A stretch of DNA of 6,617 nucleotides from an uncultured Prevotella sp. GTDB lineage: Bacteria; Bacteroidota; Bacteroidia; Bacteroidales; Bacteroidaceae. How positions within the stretch are numbered: the first letter of the stretch is position 1; each line of letters begins with the position of its first letter. The DNA is taken from positions 1 through 6,617 of the forward strand of contig CAAFRM010000220.1 of the NCBI GenBank assembly GCA_900765465.1, in the 5' to 3' direction. This document shows positions 1 to 6,526 of this stretch, piece by piece. The position numbers and the translations under genes were made by a program. A model generated the notes under the pieces. The model saw nothing but the letters and a program-made list of their open reading frames with translations. It was not told where the DNA came from and ran no database searches.

Positions 1-246
1 CAGGCTGAGGAGGCTCGCAACATCAAGAAGACTGTAGGTGAGGAGAAGGCTGCTTCTTTGAACCCAACTATGATCCAGAACATCGCTAATGGTCGTCTGG
101 CTAAGTTCTTCAAGGAGAACTGCCTCGTTGACCAGGAGTTCCAGTTCGGTGATGGCGACAAGCAGACTGTTGCTCAGTATCTCGCTTCTCAGAGCAAGGA
201 TCTCAAGATCGTTGCTTACCAGCGCTTTACTCTTGCTGCTGAGTAA
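1..246 (+). CDS. tsf: Elongation factor Ts, C-terminal part (5' end outside the window)
   Basis: EF-Ts is the cytoplasmic guanine-nucleotide exchange factor that recycles EF-Tu from its GDP form during translation. Frame 1 is open from the first base and gives 81 residues ending in GAG TAA. The visible part matches the C-terminal end of the family: a helical stretch, the segment NIANGRLAKFFKENCLVDQ (close to the usual GRLxKFxKExCLLxQ pattern), a 'TVAQYL' helix, and the final strand 'KIVAYQRFTLAAE', corresponding to the family's usual terminal V..F.RF.LG-type strand. The start and the N-terminal UBA-like and core domains lie upstream of the window. Codon choice is strongly restricted (GCT, AAC, ATC, AAG, CGT, CTC), unlike the genes downstream, as expected for a highly expressed translation factor. 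The gene is followed by several hairpins and a likely terminator, so it probably ends its own transcript, usually shared with rpsB upstream. The only real doubt is the missing 5' part. Confidence 0.95.
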   Translation, partial: QAEEARNIKKTVGEEKAASLNPTMIQNIANGRLAKFFKENCLVDQEFQFGDGDKQTVAQYLASQSKDLKIVAYQRFTLAAE

Positions 247-255
247 TCATTACTC
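241..255. repeat. Perfect inverted repeat over the tsf stop codon
   Basis: GAGTAAT (241-247) and ATTACTC (249-255) are exact reverse complements around one central base. As RNA this gives a 6-bp stem with a 3-base loop that includes the TAA stop codon. It has no T-run and is not itself a terminator. It could protect the 3' end of the mRNA or be chance; its role is unknown. Confidence 0.4.
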
Positions 256-267
256 AAAAGCAAGCAT

Positions 268-290
268 TAATTTGACTTATAGTTAAATTA
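268..290 (+). repeat. AT-rich hairpin between tsf and its terminator
   Basis: TAATTTGAC (268-276) can pair with GTTAAATTA (282-290) over nine positions, one of them a G-U wobble, leaving a five-base loop TTATA. It is the second of three successive hairpins after tsf. The stem is AT-rich and so modestly stable, and no T-run follows it directly. It may contribute to 3' end protection or to transcript termination together with the next hairpin. Confidence 0.35.
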
Positions 291-307
291 GAATATCCGG
301 GAGTTAT

Positions 308-350
308 GGAGTTAAAGCATTGCTTTGCTTCTAACTCCCATTTCTTTTTT
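308..350 (+). terminator. Probable intrinsic terminator of tsf
   Basis: GGAGTTAAAGCA (308-319) pairs with TGCTT (326-330) and TAACTCC (332-338), a 12-bp stem with a single bulged C at 331 and a six-base loop. A T-rich run (341-350, TTTCTTTTTT) follows immediately, the usual form of a Rho-independent terminator. A second copy of the left arm, GGGAGTTA at 299-306, could pair instead with TAACTCCC at 332-339 in a longer-looped alternative. The position, 62 bases after the tsf stop and before the FAH-family gene, fits the end of the tsf transcript and means the next gene needs its own promoter or read-through. Confidence 0.75.
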
Positions 351-368
351 ATATATATTTTTGGGGTT

Positions 369-986
369 ATGAAGATATTTGCTATCGGTATGAACTATAC
401 CGAACACAATAAATCGCTGCATGGAACGTTATCTAAACCAGAGCGTCCTGTTATTTTTACCAAGGCCGATTCGGCGTTGCTGAACAACGGCAAGCCTTTC
501 TTCATTCCAGACCATCTGGGAAGAATAGAGTATGAAACCGAACTGGTGGTGCGCATCTGCAAGTTGGGCAAGACTATTCCGCAGCGCTTTGCCCATCGCT
601 ACTATGATGCAGTGACCGTGGGCATCGACTTTACGGCACGCGAGATGCAGAAGAAACTGAGAGAAGCTGGACAGCCATGGGAACTTGCCAAGGGCTTTGA
701 CGGGTCTGCCGCCATCGGAGAATGGGTAGACATCCAGAAGTTCCGCGACATTCAGGCTATCCATTTCCATCTCAACATCAATGGTGAGAACGTACAGGAA
801 GGCTGTTCGAGCGATATGCTCTACAAGGTGGATGAGATTATCTCGTACATCAGTCAGTACTTCACGCTGAAGACGGGTGACCTGCTCTATACGGGTTGTC
901 CTACGGGCTGTGGTCCAGTGAAGATTGACGACCACCTGGAGGGATATTTGGAAGATAGAAAGGTGCTCGACTTTCATTGTAAATAA
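369..986 (+). CDS. Fumarylacetoacetate hydrolase family protein (FAHD1/YcgM-like acylpyruvase or oxaloacetate decarboxylase)
   Basis: A 205-residue, single-domain cytoplasmic enzyme of the FAH family, whose members use Mg2+ or Mn2+ to cleave or decarboxylate 2-oxo acids such as acylpyruvates and oxaloacetate. The substrate here cannot be told from sequence. Visible motifs are the N-terminal strand MKIFAIGMNYTEH; the metal-binding E-x-E at Glu56/Glu58 in YETEL; the third ligand Asp87 in GIDFTARE; the FAHD1-like segment 'GQPWELAKGFDGS' (101-113) with Lys108; and the closing motif TGCPTGCGPV (175-184). Start choice: an in-frame ATG at 306 lies inside the terminator hairpin and would add a non-conserved leader, whereas ATG 369 begins exactly at the family's conserved first strand and gives the usual length. 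There is no good ribosome site (only GGGG a few bases away). Oddities: the Glu expected three residues after His13 in FAHD1 is Ser16, and the usual GTPxGVG motif carries Cys177 and Cys181. It lies 52 bases before porU and may share its transcript. Confidence 0.88.
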   Translation: MKIFAIGMNYTEHNKSLHGTLSKPERPVIFTKADSALLNNGKPFFIPDHLGRIEYETELVVRICKLGKTIPQRFAHRYYDAVTVGIDFTAREMQKKLREAGQPWELAKGFDGSAAIGEWVDIQKFRDIQAIHFHLNINGENVQEGCSSDMLYKVDEIISYISQYFTLKTGDLLYTGCPTGCGPVKIDDHLEGYLEDRKVLDFHCK

Positions 987-1038
987 TCGAATTGAAGTCC
1001 CATTATGGGATGGATCTAAAATCCTTGCTTAGGAATAT

Positions 1039-4000
1039 ATGAACAGAAATAAGATTTGGAAGGTCTTCGGACTTTGGTTGTGCCTCATGGCGATGGCAAT
1101 GCCTGCTTCGGCACAGAAATTCTTTAACCTCACCTCGCAAGAAGTGAAGGTAGATTCGGTGTTGCCTCAATTTGTGTATTCCTTCCCCCTGCAAGGAGCT
1201 TATCAAGACTCTATTTATACGGTAGAGGTGAAATATCCGGAGTATGTGGATATGCCGGCTACCGATATTGTAAACTATAACCGCCTCTCGGGAGCTGCGC
1301 TCCCTGAACAGGTGGCTATCAGCCAGCAAGTTACTGAATGCCGTAAGGAGGGCTTGCTGGTTGTTACTTTCTCTCCTTTGGTATTCCGCAACAATCGTTA
1401 TCAGGTTTTGGCGAGCTTCATGCTGGACGTGAAAGCCCGCCCCTTGAAGCGTGCCCAAATCAAGGCTCGCTTGCTGAGTCGTGCAGATAATGATGCTAAT
1501 TCCGTCTATGCAGCACACTCGGTGTTGGCAAGCGGGAAATGGGCTAAGATTAGAGTGAGTGAAACGGGGGTGCATCAGCTGACTACGGATGTGGTGCGTA
1601 GAGCCGGTTTTACCGACATCAATAAGGTGAAAATCTATGGCTATGGCGGTAATCTGCAAAAAGAGGCACTTTATGCAGAAGACATCAAGGAAACTGATGA
1701 TTTGAAGGAAGTAGAACAGTGTGTGGTGGATGGAAAGCATTATTTCTATGCACGTGGACCTGTGAGCTGGAAAAACGACCTGCGTGTAAGAAATCCATAT
1801 TCTGATTACGGCTATTATTTCATTACCCAGACTGATGAAGCTCCTACCTTGATAGATTCGGCAGCCTTTGTGCAGGCCAACTATCCGCAGAGTGAGCATT
1901 ATCACTCGCTCTATGAGGTGGATAGCTACAGCTGGTTCCCGGGAGGAAGAAATCTCTTCAACCCAACTGCGGTGAAAGTGGGAGAAAGCCAGAATGTGGT
2001 GATTGTTAATAAAACAGGCAATTCTAGCGGAAAGGTGACTGTGGCTGTCAGTTCAGGTATCAACAGTACGGTTTCAATTCTCAAGAATGGAACCGCCTTG
2101 GGGACATTGACCTTGAAACTTCCTCTCAATAGTTCGGGAGGAACTTATTCCAAGGGAGTAGTGAACAGTACTTCTTATTTCCTTTCCGACTTGAAGGAGA
2201 AAGATACGATTTCCATCAAGCCGCTTACGGGAGGCCCTGTGCGTCTGGATTATGTATCCATGCGCTGGGACGCTGAAATTCCATTTGCCGGTTTTGGCAA
2301 GAAGGTTCCTGCTGCCCAGTATGTTTATGGCATTACCAATCAGGATCATCATGCCGATCCGCTGGCAGATATGGTCATCATCATTCCTACATCCCAGAAA
2401 CTGCTGAAGCAGGCTCAGAGACTGAAGGAATTCCACGAAAGCCACGATAGTCTCCGTGTGAACATTGTTCCTGCTGATGAATTGTATAATGAATTCTCCA
2501 GTGGAACCCCTGATGCCAATGCCTATCGCCGCTATCTGCGTATGTTGACCGACAAGGCAACCAAGGCAGAAGATATGCCGAAATATCTCTTGCTTTTCGG
2601 AGATTGCGTGTGGGATAATAGAATGCTTACATCCGATTGCCGCAAACTGAATCCGGATGACTATCTGCTCTGCCATGAGAGTGAAGACTCTTTCAGTGAG
2701 GTATACTGTTATGTAAGCGATAGTTGGTTGGGTATCATCGGCGAAGGAAAAGGCGGAGATCCTAAAACTGAGTTGCAGGATATTGCCGTGGGAAGATTCC
2801 CGGTGACTACAGCCGAAGAAGCCAAGATTATGGTTGATAAGACCATCAACTATATGAAGAACGAAAATGCAGGTGCCTGGCAGAATACCCTGATGTTTAT
2901 GGGTGACGACGGTAACGACAACCTCCACATGAAGGATGCGAATGAAGTGGCTGATGATGTGGCTACGCTTTATCCTGACTATCTGATAAAGAAGGTGATG
3001 TGGGATGCTTATACCCTAGAGACCTCTTCTACGGGTAATACCTACCCAGAGGTGACTAGAATCATCAAGCAGCAGCAAAATGCGGGTGCTTTGATTATGG
3101 ATTATGCCGGACATGGAAGCCAGACGCAGATATCGCATGAAAGTGTGCTCAAGATTACGGATTTTGAAAATTTCCGTAATGCTAACTTGCCTTTGTGGGT
3201 AACGGCTTCCTGCGACATCATGCCATTCGATGGTGTGGTTTCTACGGTTGGCGAGTCCGCCTTGCTGAATGCAAATGGAGGAGCCGTGGCCTTCTATGGT
3301 ACCACACGTACGGTGTTTGCCCAGGAGAACAAGTATATCAATCGTGCATTTATGCGTCGCGTGTTAAGTACTGTGAATGGTAAGCCTATCACCATCGGCG
3401 AAGCCCACCGGTTGGCACAGAATGATGTGATGACCGGAGCTGCGAAAGAAGGTGAGAGTGATCGCACGCAAAACCATCTGCAATATTCCCTGCTGGGTGA
3501 CCCTGCCTTATCGCTGAATTTCCCTACCATGAAGGTGGTGCTCGATTCCATCAATGGCATTGCTTGCGAGCGTACTGATACGATGCCGAAATTGAAAGCT
3601 GGTTCTATAGCCAGGATTGCCGGTCATATAGAAGGAAAGACAGACTATCAGGGCGTGGTTACTGCTACGGTGAGAGATTCCAAGGAACTCATTACCTGTA
3701 AACTGAATAACACGAAAGAAGCAGATAAAGCCTTCCAATTCTATGATCGCCAGAAAACGCTCTATCAGGGCTCCGACAGCGTATCAAACGGAAAGTTCTC
3801 TTTCAGCTTTGCCGTTCCAAAGGACATCAACTATTCCGATGCTACGGGATTGCTGAACCTTTATTCCATCAGCAATGACAAAACGATAAGAGCCCATGGA
3901 ACCAGTGAGAAGTTTACGGTGGGCGGTAGCGTAGAATCAAGAAACGATTCCATCGGTCCATCTATCTACTGTTATCTTAACTCGCCATCATTTGTGGATG

Positions 4001-4605
4001 GAGGCGATGTGAATACCACTCCATTCTTTGTGGCTAAGCTTTCGGATAGGGATGGCATCAATGCTGCAGGAAGTGGTATCGGTCACGATTTGCAGTTGGT
4101 GATTGATGGTGATATGACCAAGACTTACAATCTCAATGATTATTTCACCTACGACTTCGGCACCTATACCAGTGGTTCTACCTATTATAGTATTCCTGAG
4201 TTGACACCAGGCAAGCACCAGCTTACCTTCAGAGCTTGGGACATCCAGAATAACAGTTCTGCCACAACGCTCAACTTCAATGTGGTGTCAGGCTTGAGAC
4301 CATCGCTCTTCGATATTGGTGTAACAGAGAATCCGGCAAAGACCTCTACCACCTTCATCGTATCGCATGATAGAAGGGAGAGCAACATGGATGTGGTTAT
4401 CGAACTCTTTGATACATCAGGCAGACAGCTCTGGCGTCATGCTGAGAGTGGAATCCCTACATCTGATACCTATACTGTGATATGGAACCTGTCGGTAGAT
4501 GGCGGGCGACCATTGGGTACGGGTGTTTATCTGTATCGGGTGAAGGTGGCTTCAGAAGGAAGCAGTTATACTTCGAAGGCCAAAAAACTGATAGTCGTAA
4601 GATAA
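1039..4605 (+). CDS. porU: Type IX secretion system sortase PorU (gingipain-like C25 peptidase)
   Basis: An 1188-residue surface protein, close to the roughly 1160 residues of Porphyromonas gingivalis PorU. In the family, PorU is part of the attachment complex with PorV (and PorQ, PorZ): it cuts off the C-terminal secretion domain of cargo and links the cargo to A-LPS. Order of parts: signal peptide 1-25 (basic MNRNKIWK, hydrophobic core, ASA before Gln26); N-terminal beta-rich region to about 440; C25 peptidase-like domain about 444-828, opening at ADMVIIIP and closing at LLGDPALSLNFP; beta-sandwich region with the PorU-type 'SDRDGINAAGSGIGHD' segment (1002-1016+); and a C-terminal FlgD-like/CTD-like fold about 1090-1188 ending in GVYLYRVKV and KKLIVVR. 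The expected catalytic pair is present: His692 in DYAGHGS and Cys725 in TASCDIMPF, 33 residues apart as in the P. gingivalis enzyme. ATG 1039 directly begins the signal peptide and has only a weak AGGA at 1031-1034. Four evenly spaced cysteines (523-557) are unusual. porV follows 65 bases on. Confidence 0.95.
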   Translation: MNRNKIWKVFGLWLCLMAMAMPASAQKFFNLTSQEVKVDSVLPQFVYSFPLQGAYQDSIYTVEVKYPEYVDMPATDIVNYNRLSGAALPEQVAISQQVTECRKEGLLVVTFSPLVFRNNRYQVLASFMLDVKARPLKRAQIKARLLSRADNDANSVYAAHSVLASGKWAKIRVSETGVHQLTTDVVRRAGFTDINKVKIYGYGGNLQKEALYAEDIKETDDLKEVEQCVVDGKHYFYARGPVSWKNDLRVRNPYSDYGYYFITQTDEAPTLIDSAAFVQANYPQSEHYHSLYEVDSYSWFPGGRNLFNPTAVKVGESQNVVIVNKTGNSSGKVTVAVSSGINSTVSILKNGTALGTLTLKLPLNSSGGTYSKGVVNSTSYFLSDLKEKDTISIKPLTGGPVRLDYVSMRWDAEIPFAGFGKKVPAAQYVYGITNQDHHADPLADMVIIIPTSQKLLKQAQRLKEFHESHDSLRVNIVPADELYNEFSSGTPDANAYRRYLRMLTDKATKAEDMPKYLLLFGDCVWDNRMLTSDCRKLNPDDYLLCHESEDSFSEVYCYVSDSWLGIIGEGKGGDPKTELQDIAVGRFPVTTAEEAKIMVDKTINYMKNENAGAWQNTLMFMGDDGNDNLHMKDANEVADDVATLYPDYLIKKVMWDAYTLETSSTGNTYPEVTRIIKQQQNAGALIMDYAGHGSQTQISHESVLKITDFENFRNANLPLWVTASCDIMPFDGVVSTVGESALLNANGGAVAFYGTTRTVFAQENKYINRAFMRRVLSTVNGKPITIGEAHRLAQNDVMTGAAKEGESDRTQNHLQYSLLGDPALSLNFPTMKVVLDSINGIACERTDTMPKLKAGSIARIAGHIEGKTDYQGVVTATVRDSKELITCKLNNTKEADKAFQFYDRQKTLYQGSDSVSNGKFSFSFAVPKDINYSDATGLLNLYSISNDKTIRAHGTSEKFTVGGSVESRNDSIGPSIYCYLNSPSFVDGGDVNTTPFFVAKLSDRDGINAAGSGIGHDLQLVIDGDMTKTYNLNDYFTYDFGTYTSGSTYYSIPELTPGKHQLTFRAWDIQNNSSATTLNFNVVSGLRPSLFDIGVTENPAKTSTTFIVSHDRRESNMDVVIELFDTSGRQLWRHAESGIPTSDTYTVIWNLSVDGGRPLGTGVYLYRVKVASEGSSYTSKAKKLIVVR

Positions 4606-4670
4606 GCTTTTTGGATGATGTAAGTGCTTGAATATAAGAAAGAATAAAGAAACAATAAATAATATAAGAA

Positions 4671-5861
4671 ATGATGAATAGAAGAACAATCAGAATATTC
4701 GCAATAGGCTTGCTCTCAGTGTTCGCATTGAATGCAAGTGCGAATGATGACGATACAAAAGAGTCTCTTTTCAATCCGGTGAACTATGCGGTGATTTCGC
4801 AGACCATAGCTCCTGATGCCCGTGGTGGCGGTTTGGGAGATGTGGGTGTGGCTACCGATCCGGATGTGAATTCACAGTATTGGAACCCGGCTAAATATCC
4901 GTTTAATATCTCCAGGGCAGGAGTGGCTTTGAACTTTACCCCATGGCTGCGCTCCTTGGTCAACGATATGAACCTGGCTTATCTGTCGGGTTACTATCGC
5001 ATCGGAGACTATAGTGCCGTGTCAGCTTCTCTCCGCTATTTCAACATGGGTGAAGTGTTTACACAAGATCCTAACGTGAATGCCAATGCCATGACCATCA
5101 ATCCATACGAGATGTCGCTGGATGTGGCTTACTCTATGATGTTGAGCGAGAAGTTCTCCCTGGCTGCAGCTATCCGCTGGATTTATTCCGACTTGCGTTT
5201 CGACTATACGGAGGAGAACTCTCCAGCTTCAGCCTTTGCTGCCGATATTGCTGCCTACTATCAGAACTATATCAACATCGGACAGCGTGAGTGCCAGTTG
5301 GGTGTGGGTTTGAATATCTCTAACATCGGTAGTAAGATTACCTTCAGCGGTAAGGAGTATGGTGAGTTCCTGCCTACCAACATGCGTCTGGGTGCATCCC
5401 TGATGATTCCTATTGACGAGTACAACCGTTTCACGATCTCTGCCGATGCCAATAAGTACCTGGTTCCTACCGTTCCTGCTCAGGAAGAGGGAGAGGATAA
5501 CTCGGAGTATGAAGACCGTGTGCATCGTGAGTATGATGATATTTCGGGTATCAGCGGTATCTTCAAGAGTTTCGGCGATGCTCCAGGCGGCTTCAAGGAG
5601 GAGTTGGAGGAAATCAACTATGGTGTAGGTGCAGAATATATCTATAACGATAAGTTCGCGCTCCGTGCCGGTTATCACCATGAGAGCCAGAGCAAGGGTA
5701 ACCGCAAGTATTTCACCGTGGGCGCCGGTTTCAAGATGAACGTCTTCTCGCTGGATGCTGCCTATGTGGTGGCTACAGCCAAGAGTAACCCATTGGACCA
5801 GACCTTGCGCTTCACCCTTTCATTCGATATGGATGGTCTGAAGGACCTCTTTAAGAGATAG
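4671..5861 (+). CDS. porV: Type IX secretion system outer-membrane protein PorV (LptO)
   Basis: A 396-residue FadL-like outer-membrane beta-barrel, the usual length for PorV. In the family it docks on the Sov/SprA translocon, binds the C-terminal domain of emerging cargo and passes it to PorU; it has also been linked to lipid A deacylation (LptO). Signal peptide 1-24 (MMNRRTIRI, hydrophobic stretch, NASA before Asn25) with no lipobox Cys. The highly conserved N-terminal segment of mature PorV is present at 49-78 (ARGGGLGDVG, then DVNSQYWNPAKY). Alternating strands with aromatic residues fill the rest, interrupted by an acidic loop (272-290, EEGEDNSEYED) followed by SGISGIFKSFGDAPGGFKEE, which is typical of the family. 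It ends in LRFTLSFDMDGLKDLFKR, a final strand plus short tail. Two tandem ATG codons (4671, 4674) make the exact start uncertain; no clear ribosome site is seen, only an A-rich leader. Its place directly after porU supports the assignment and probable co-transcription. Confidence 0.95.
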   Translation: MMNRRTIRIFAIGLLSVFALNASANDDDTKESLFNPVNYAVISQTIAPDARGGGLGDVGVATDPDVNSQYWNPAKYPFNISRAGVALNFTPWLRSLVNDMNLAYLSGYYRIGDYSAVSASLRYFNMGEVFTQDPNVNANAMTINPYEMSLDVAYSMMLSEKFSLAAAIRWIYSDLRFDYTEENSPASAFAADIAAYYQNYINIGQRECQLGVGLNISNIGSKITFSGKEYGEFLPTNMRLGASLMIPIDEYNRFTISADANKYLVPTVPAQEEGEDNSEYEDRVHREYDDISGISGIFKSFGDAPGGFKEELEEINYGVGAEYIYNDKFALRAGYHHESQSKGNRKYFTVGAGFKMNVFSLDAAYVVATAKSNPLDQTLRFTLSFDMDGLKDLFKR

Positions 5862-5870
5862 TTCTTTAAG

Positions 5871-5898
5871 TTAATAGTTTATAGTTGATAATTTATAG
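5871..5898 (+). repeat. Four degenerate heptad repeats between porV and ispF
   Basis: Four units of seven bases lie in perfect register: TTAATAG, TTTATAG, TTGATAA, TTTATAG. The surrounding stretch 5865-5926 contains no C on the + strand, and the repeats end 19 bases before the ispF start. TTAATAG also occurs in the leader at 6539-6545. They may be a lineage-typical AT-rich spacer or a weakly structured leader element; no function can be assigned. Confidence 0.55.
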
Positions 5899-5917
5899 AT
5901 GTTGGGAGAAATATAAT

Positions 5918-6397
5918 ATGGATATACGTGTAGGATTTGGATATGATGTCCACAAACTGGTGGAGAACCGCGATTTGTGGCTCGGAGGAATCAAGATAGA
6001 CTATGAGTTGGGATTGCTGGGTCATAGCGATGCCGATGTATTGATACATGCCATTTGCGATGCACTTTTGGGTGCTGCCAATATGCGCGACATCGGTTAT
6101 CACTTCCCTGATACAGCGGCAGAGACACTGGATGTAGATTCCAAGATATTGCTCAAGAAGACTATGGATCTGATTGCTACCAAGGGATATACCTTGGGCA
6201 ATATTGATGCCACAGTCTGCGCCGAACGCCCAAAACTCAATCCTCATGTGCCAGCCATGAAGGCTTGTCTGGCAGAAGTGATGGGAGTGGATGAGGATCA
6301 GATTTCCATTAAGGCAACAACCACCGAAAAGCTCGGCTTTACGGGAAGAATGGAAGGAATCTCAGCTTATGCCACCGTGTTGATACAAAGGGCATAA
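5918..6397 (+). CDS. ispF: 2-C-methyl-D-erythritol 2,4-cyclodiphosphate synthase (IspF)
   Basis: A 159-residue cytoplasmic enzyme, usual family length. It converts CDP-methylerythritol 2-phosphate to the cyclic diphosphate with loss of CMP, the fifth step of the MEP route to isoprenoids. All signature features are present: metal ligands Asp10 and His12 in GYDVHKL and His44 in HSDADVLIHAICDALLGA; the RDIGYHFPDT loop (57-66) with Asp58; the nucleotide-binding AERPKL (102-107); and TTTEKLGFTGRMEGI (134-148), the C-terminal family signature. IspF works as a trimer with active sites between subunits. Start choice: ATG 5918 gives the conserved MDIRVGFGYDVH opening and has GGGAGA at 5904-5909 as a plausible ribosome site. 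An upstream in-frame TTG at 5885 falls in the heptad repeats and is rejected. It lies 56 bases after porV and is probably read from the same transcript; porU-porV-ispF order is also known to me from P. gingivalis, though I could not check this here. Confidence 0.97.
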   Translation: MDIRVGFGYDVHKLVENRDLWLGGIKIDYELGLLGHSDADVLIHAICDALLGAANMRDIGYHFPDTAAETLDVDSKILLKKTMDLIATKGYTLGNIDATVCAERPKLNPHVPAMKACLAEVMGVDEDQISIKATTTEKLGFTGRMEGISAYATVLIQRA

Positions 6398-6451
6398 TTA
6401 CACTCAAAAGGTGTTAAGAACTATTGATTTATAGCAATTCCTTTGATGCAA

Positions 6452-6487
6452 ATCAAAAAATATTCAAAAAGGAAGCATTTTTTTGAT
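6452..6487. other. AT-rich inverted repeat after ispF, possible weak terminator
   Basis: ATCAAAAAAT (6452-6461) and ATTTTTTTGAT (6477-6487) are inverted copies differing by one extra T, around a 15-base loop. With almost only A-T pairs the stem is weak, but its T-rich right arm could act as a poor terminator for ispF on the + strand. It also lies just upstream of the promoter at 6494-6526, where A-rich DNA may simply act as an upstream element. No stronger terminator is seen between ispF and the promoter. Confidence 0.3.
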
Positions 6488-6493
6488 GAAACA

Positions 6494-6526
6494 TTTGGTA
6501 AATAGAAAAAATCATCGTATCTTTGC
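6494..6526 (+). promoter_or_regulatory. Bacteroidota-type promoter for a gene beyond the window
   Basis: TTTG at 6494-6497 and TATCTTTGC at 6518-6526 match the -33 TTTG and -7 TAnnTTTGC elements used by the primary sigma factor of Bacteroidota, with a 20-base spacer inside the usual range. Transcription would start around 6530-6535, to the right. ispF ends about 130 bases upstream, so this promoter serves the next gene, whose start codon is not in the window. Confidence 0.82.

Noticed and set aside
306..368. N-terminal extension of the FAH gene from ATG 306
   Set aside because: The ATG lies inside the terminator hairpin and the 21 extra residues run through the T-run; family homology begins at ATG 369.
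998..1010. Small palindrome TCCCATTATGGGA between the FAH gene and porU
   Set aside because: It would form a short stem with a tiny loop and no T-run, so it is not supported as a terminator; an operator role would be guesswork.
1003..1905. 300-codon open frame on the - strand opposite the 5' part of porU
   Set aside because: It lies wholly antisense to porU, shows no family motifs, and has the low-complexity His/Ile/Ser-rich look of a shadow frame; the + strand frame has a signal peptide and catalytic motifs.
2074..2928. 284-codon open frame on the - strand inside porU
   Set aside because: Fully antisense to the well-supported PorU coding sequence, with no recognisable domain.
4457..4774. 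105-codon - strand frame spanning the porU-porV junction
   Set aside because: It overlaps the conserved C-terminus of PorU and the signal peptide of PorV on the other strand and has no recognisable features.
5885..5917. Extended ispF start at TTG 5885
   Set aside because: It would translate through the heptad repeats and add 11 non-conserved residues; ATG 5918 gives the standard IspF N-terminus and has a ribosome site.
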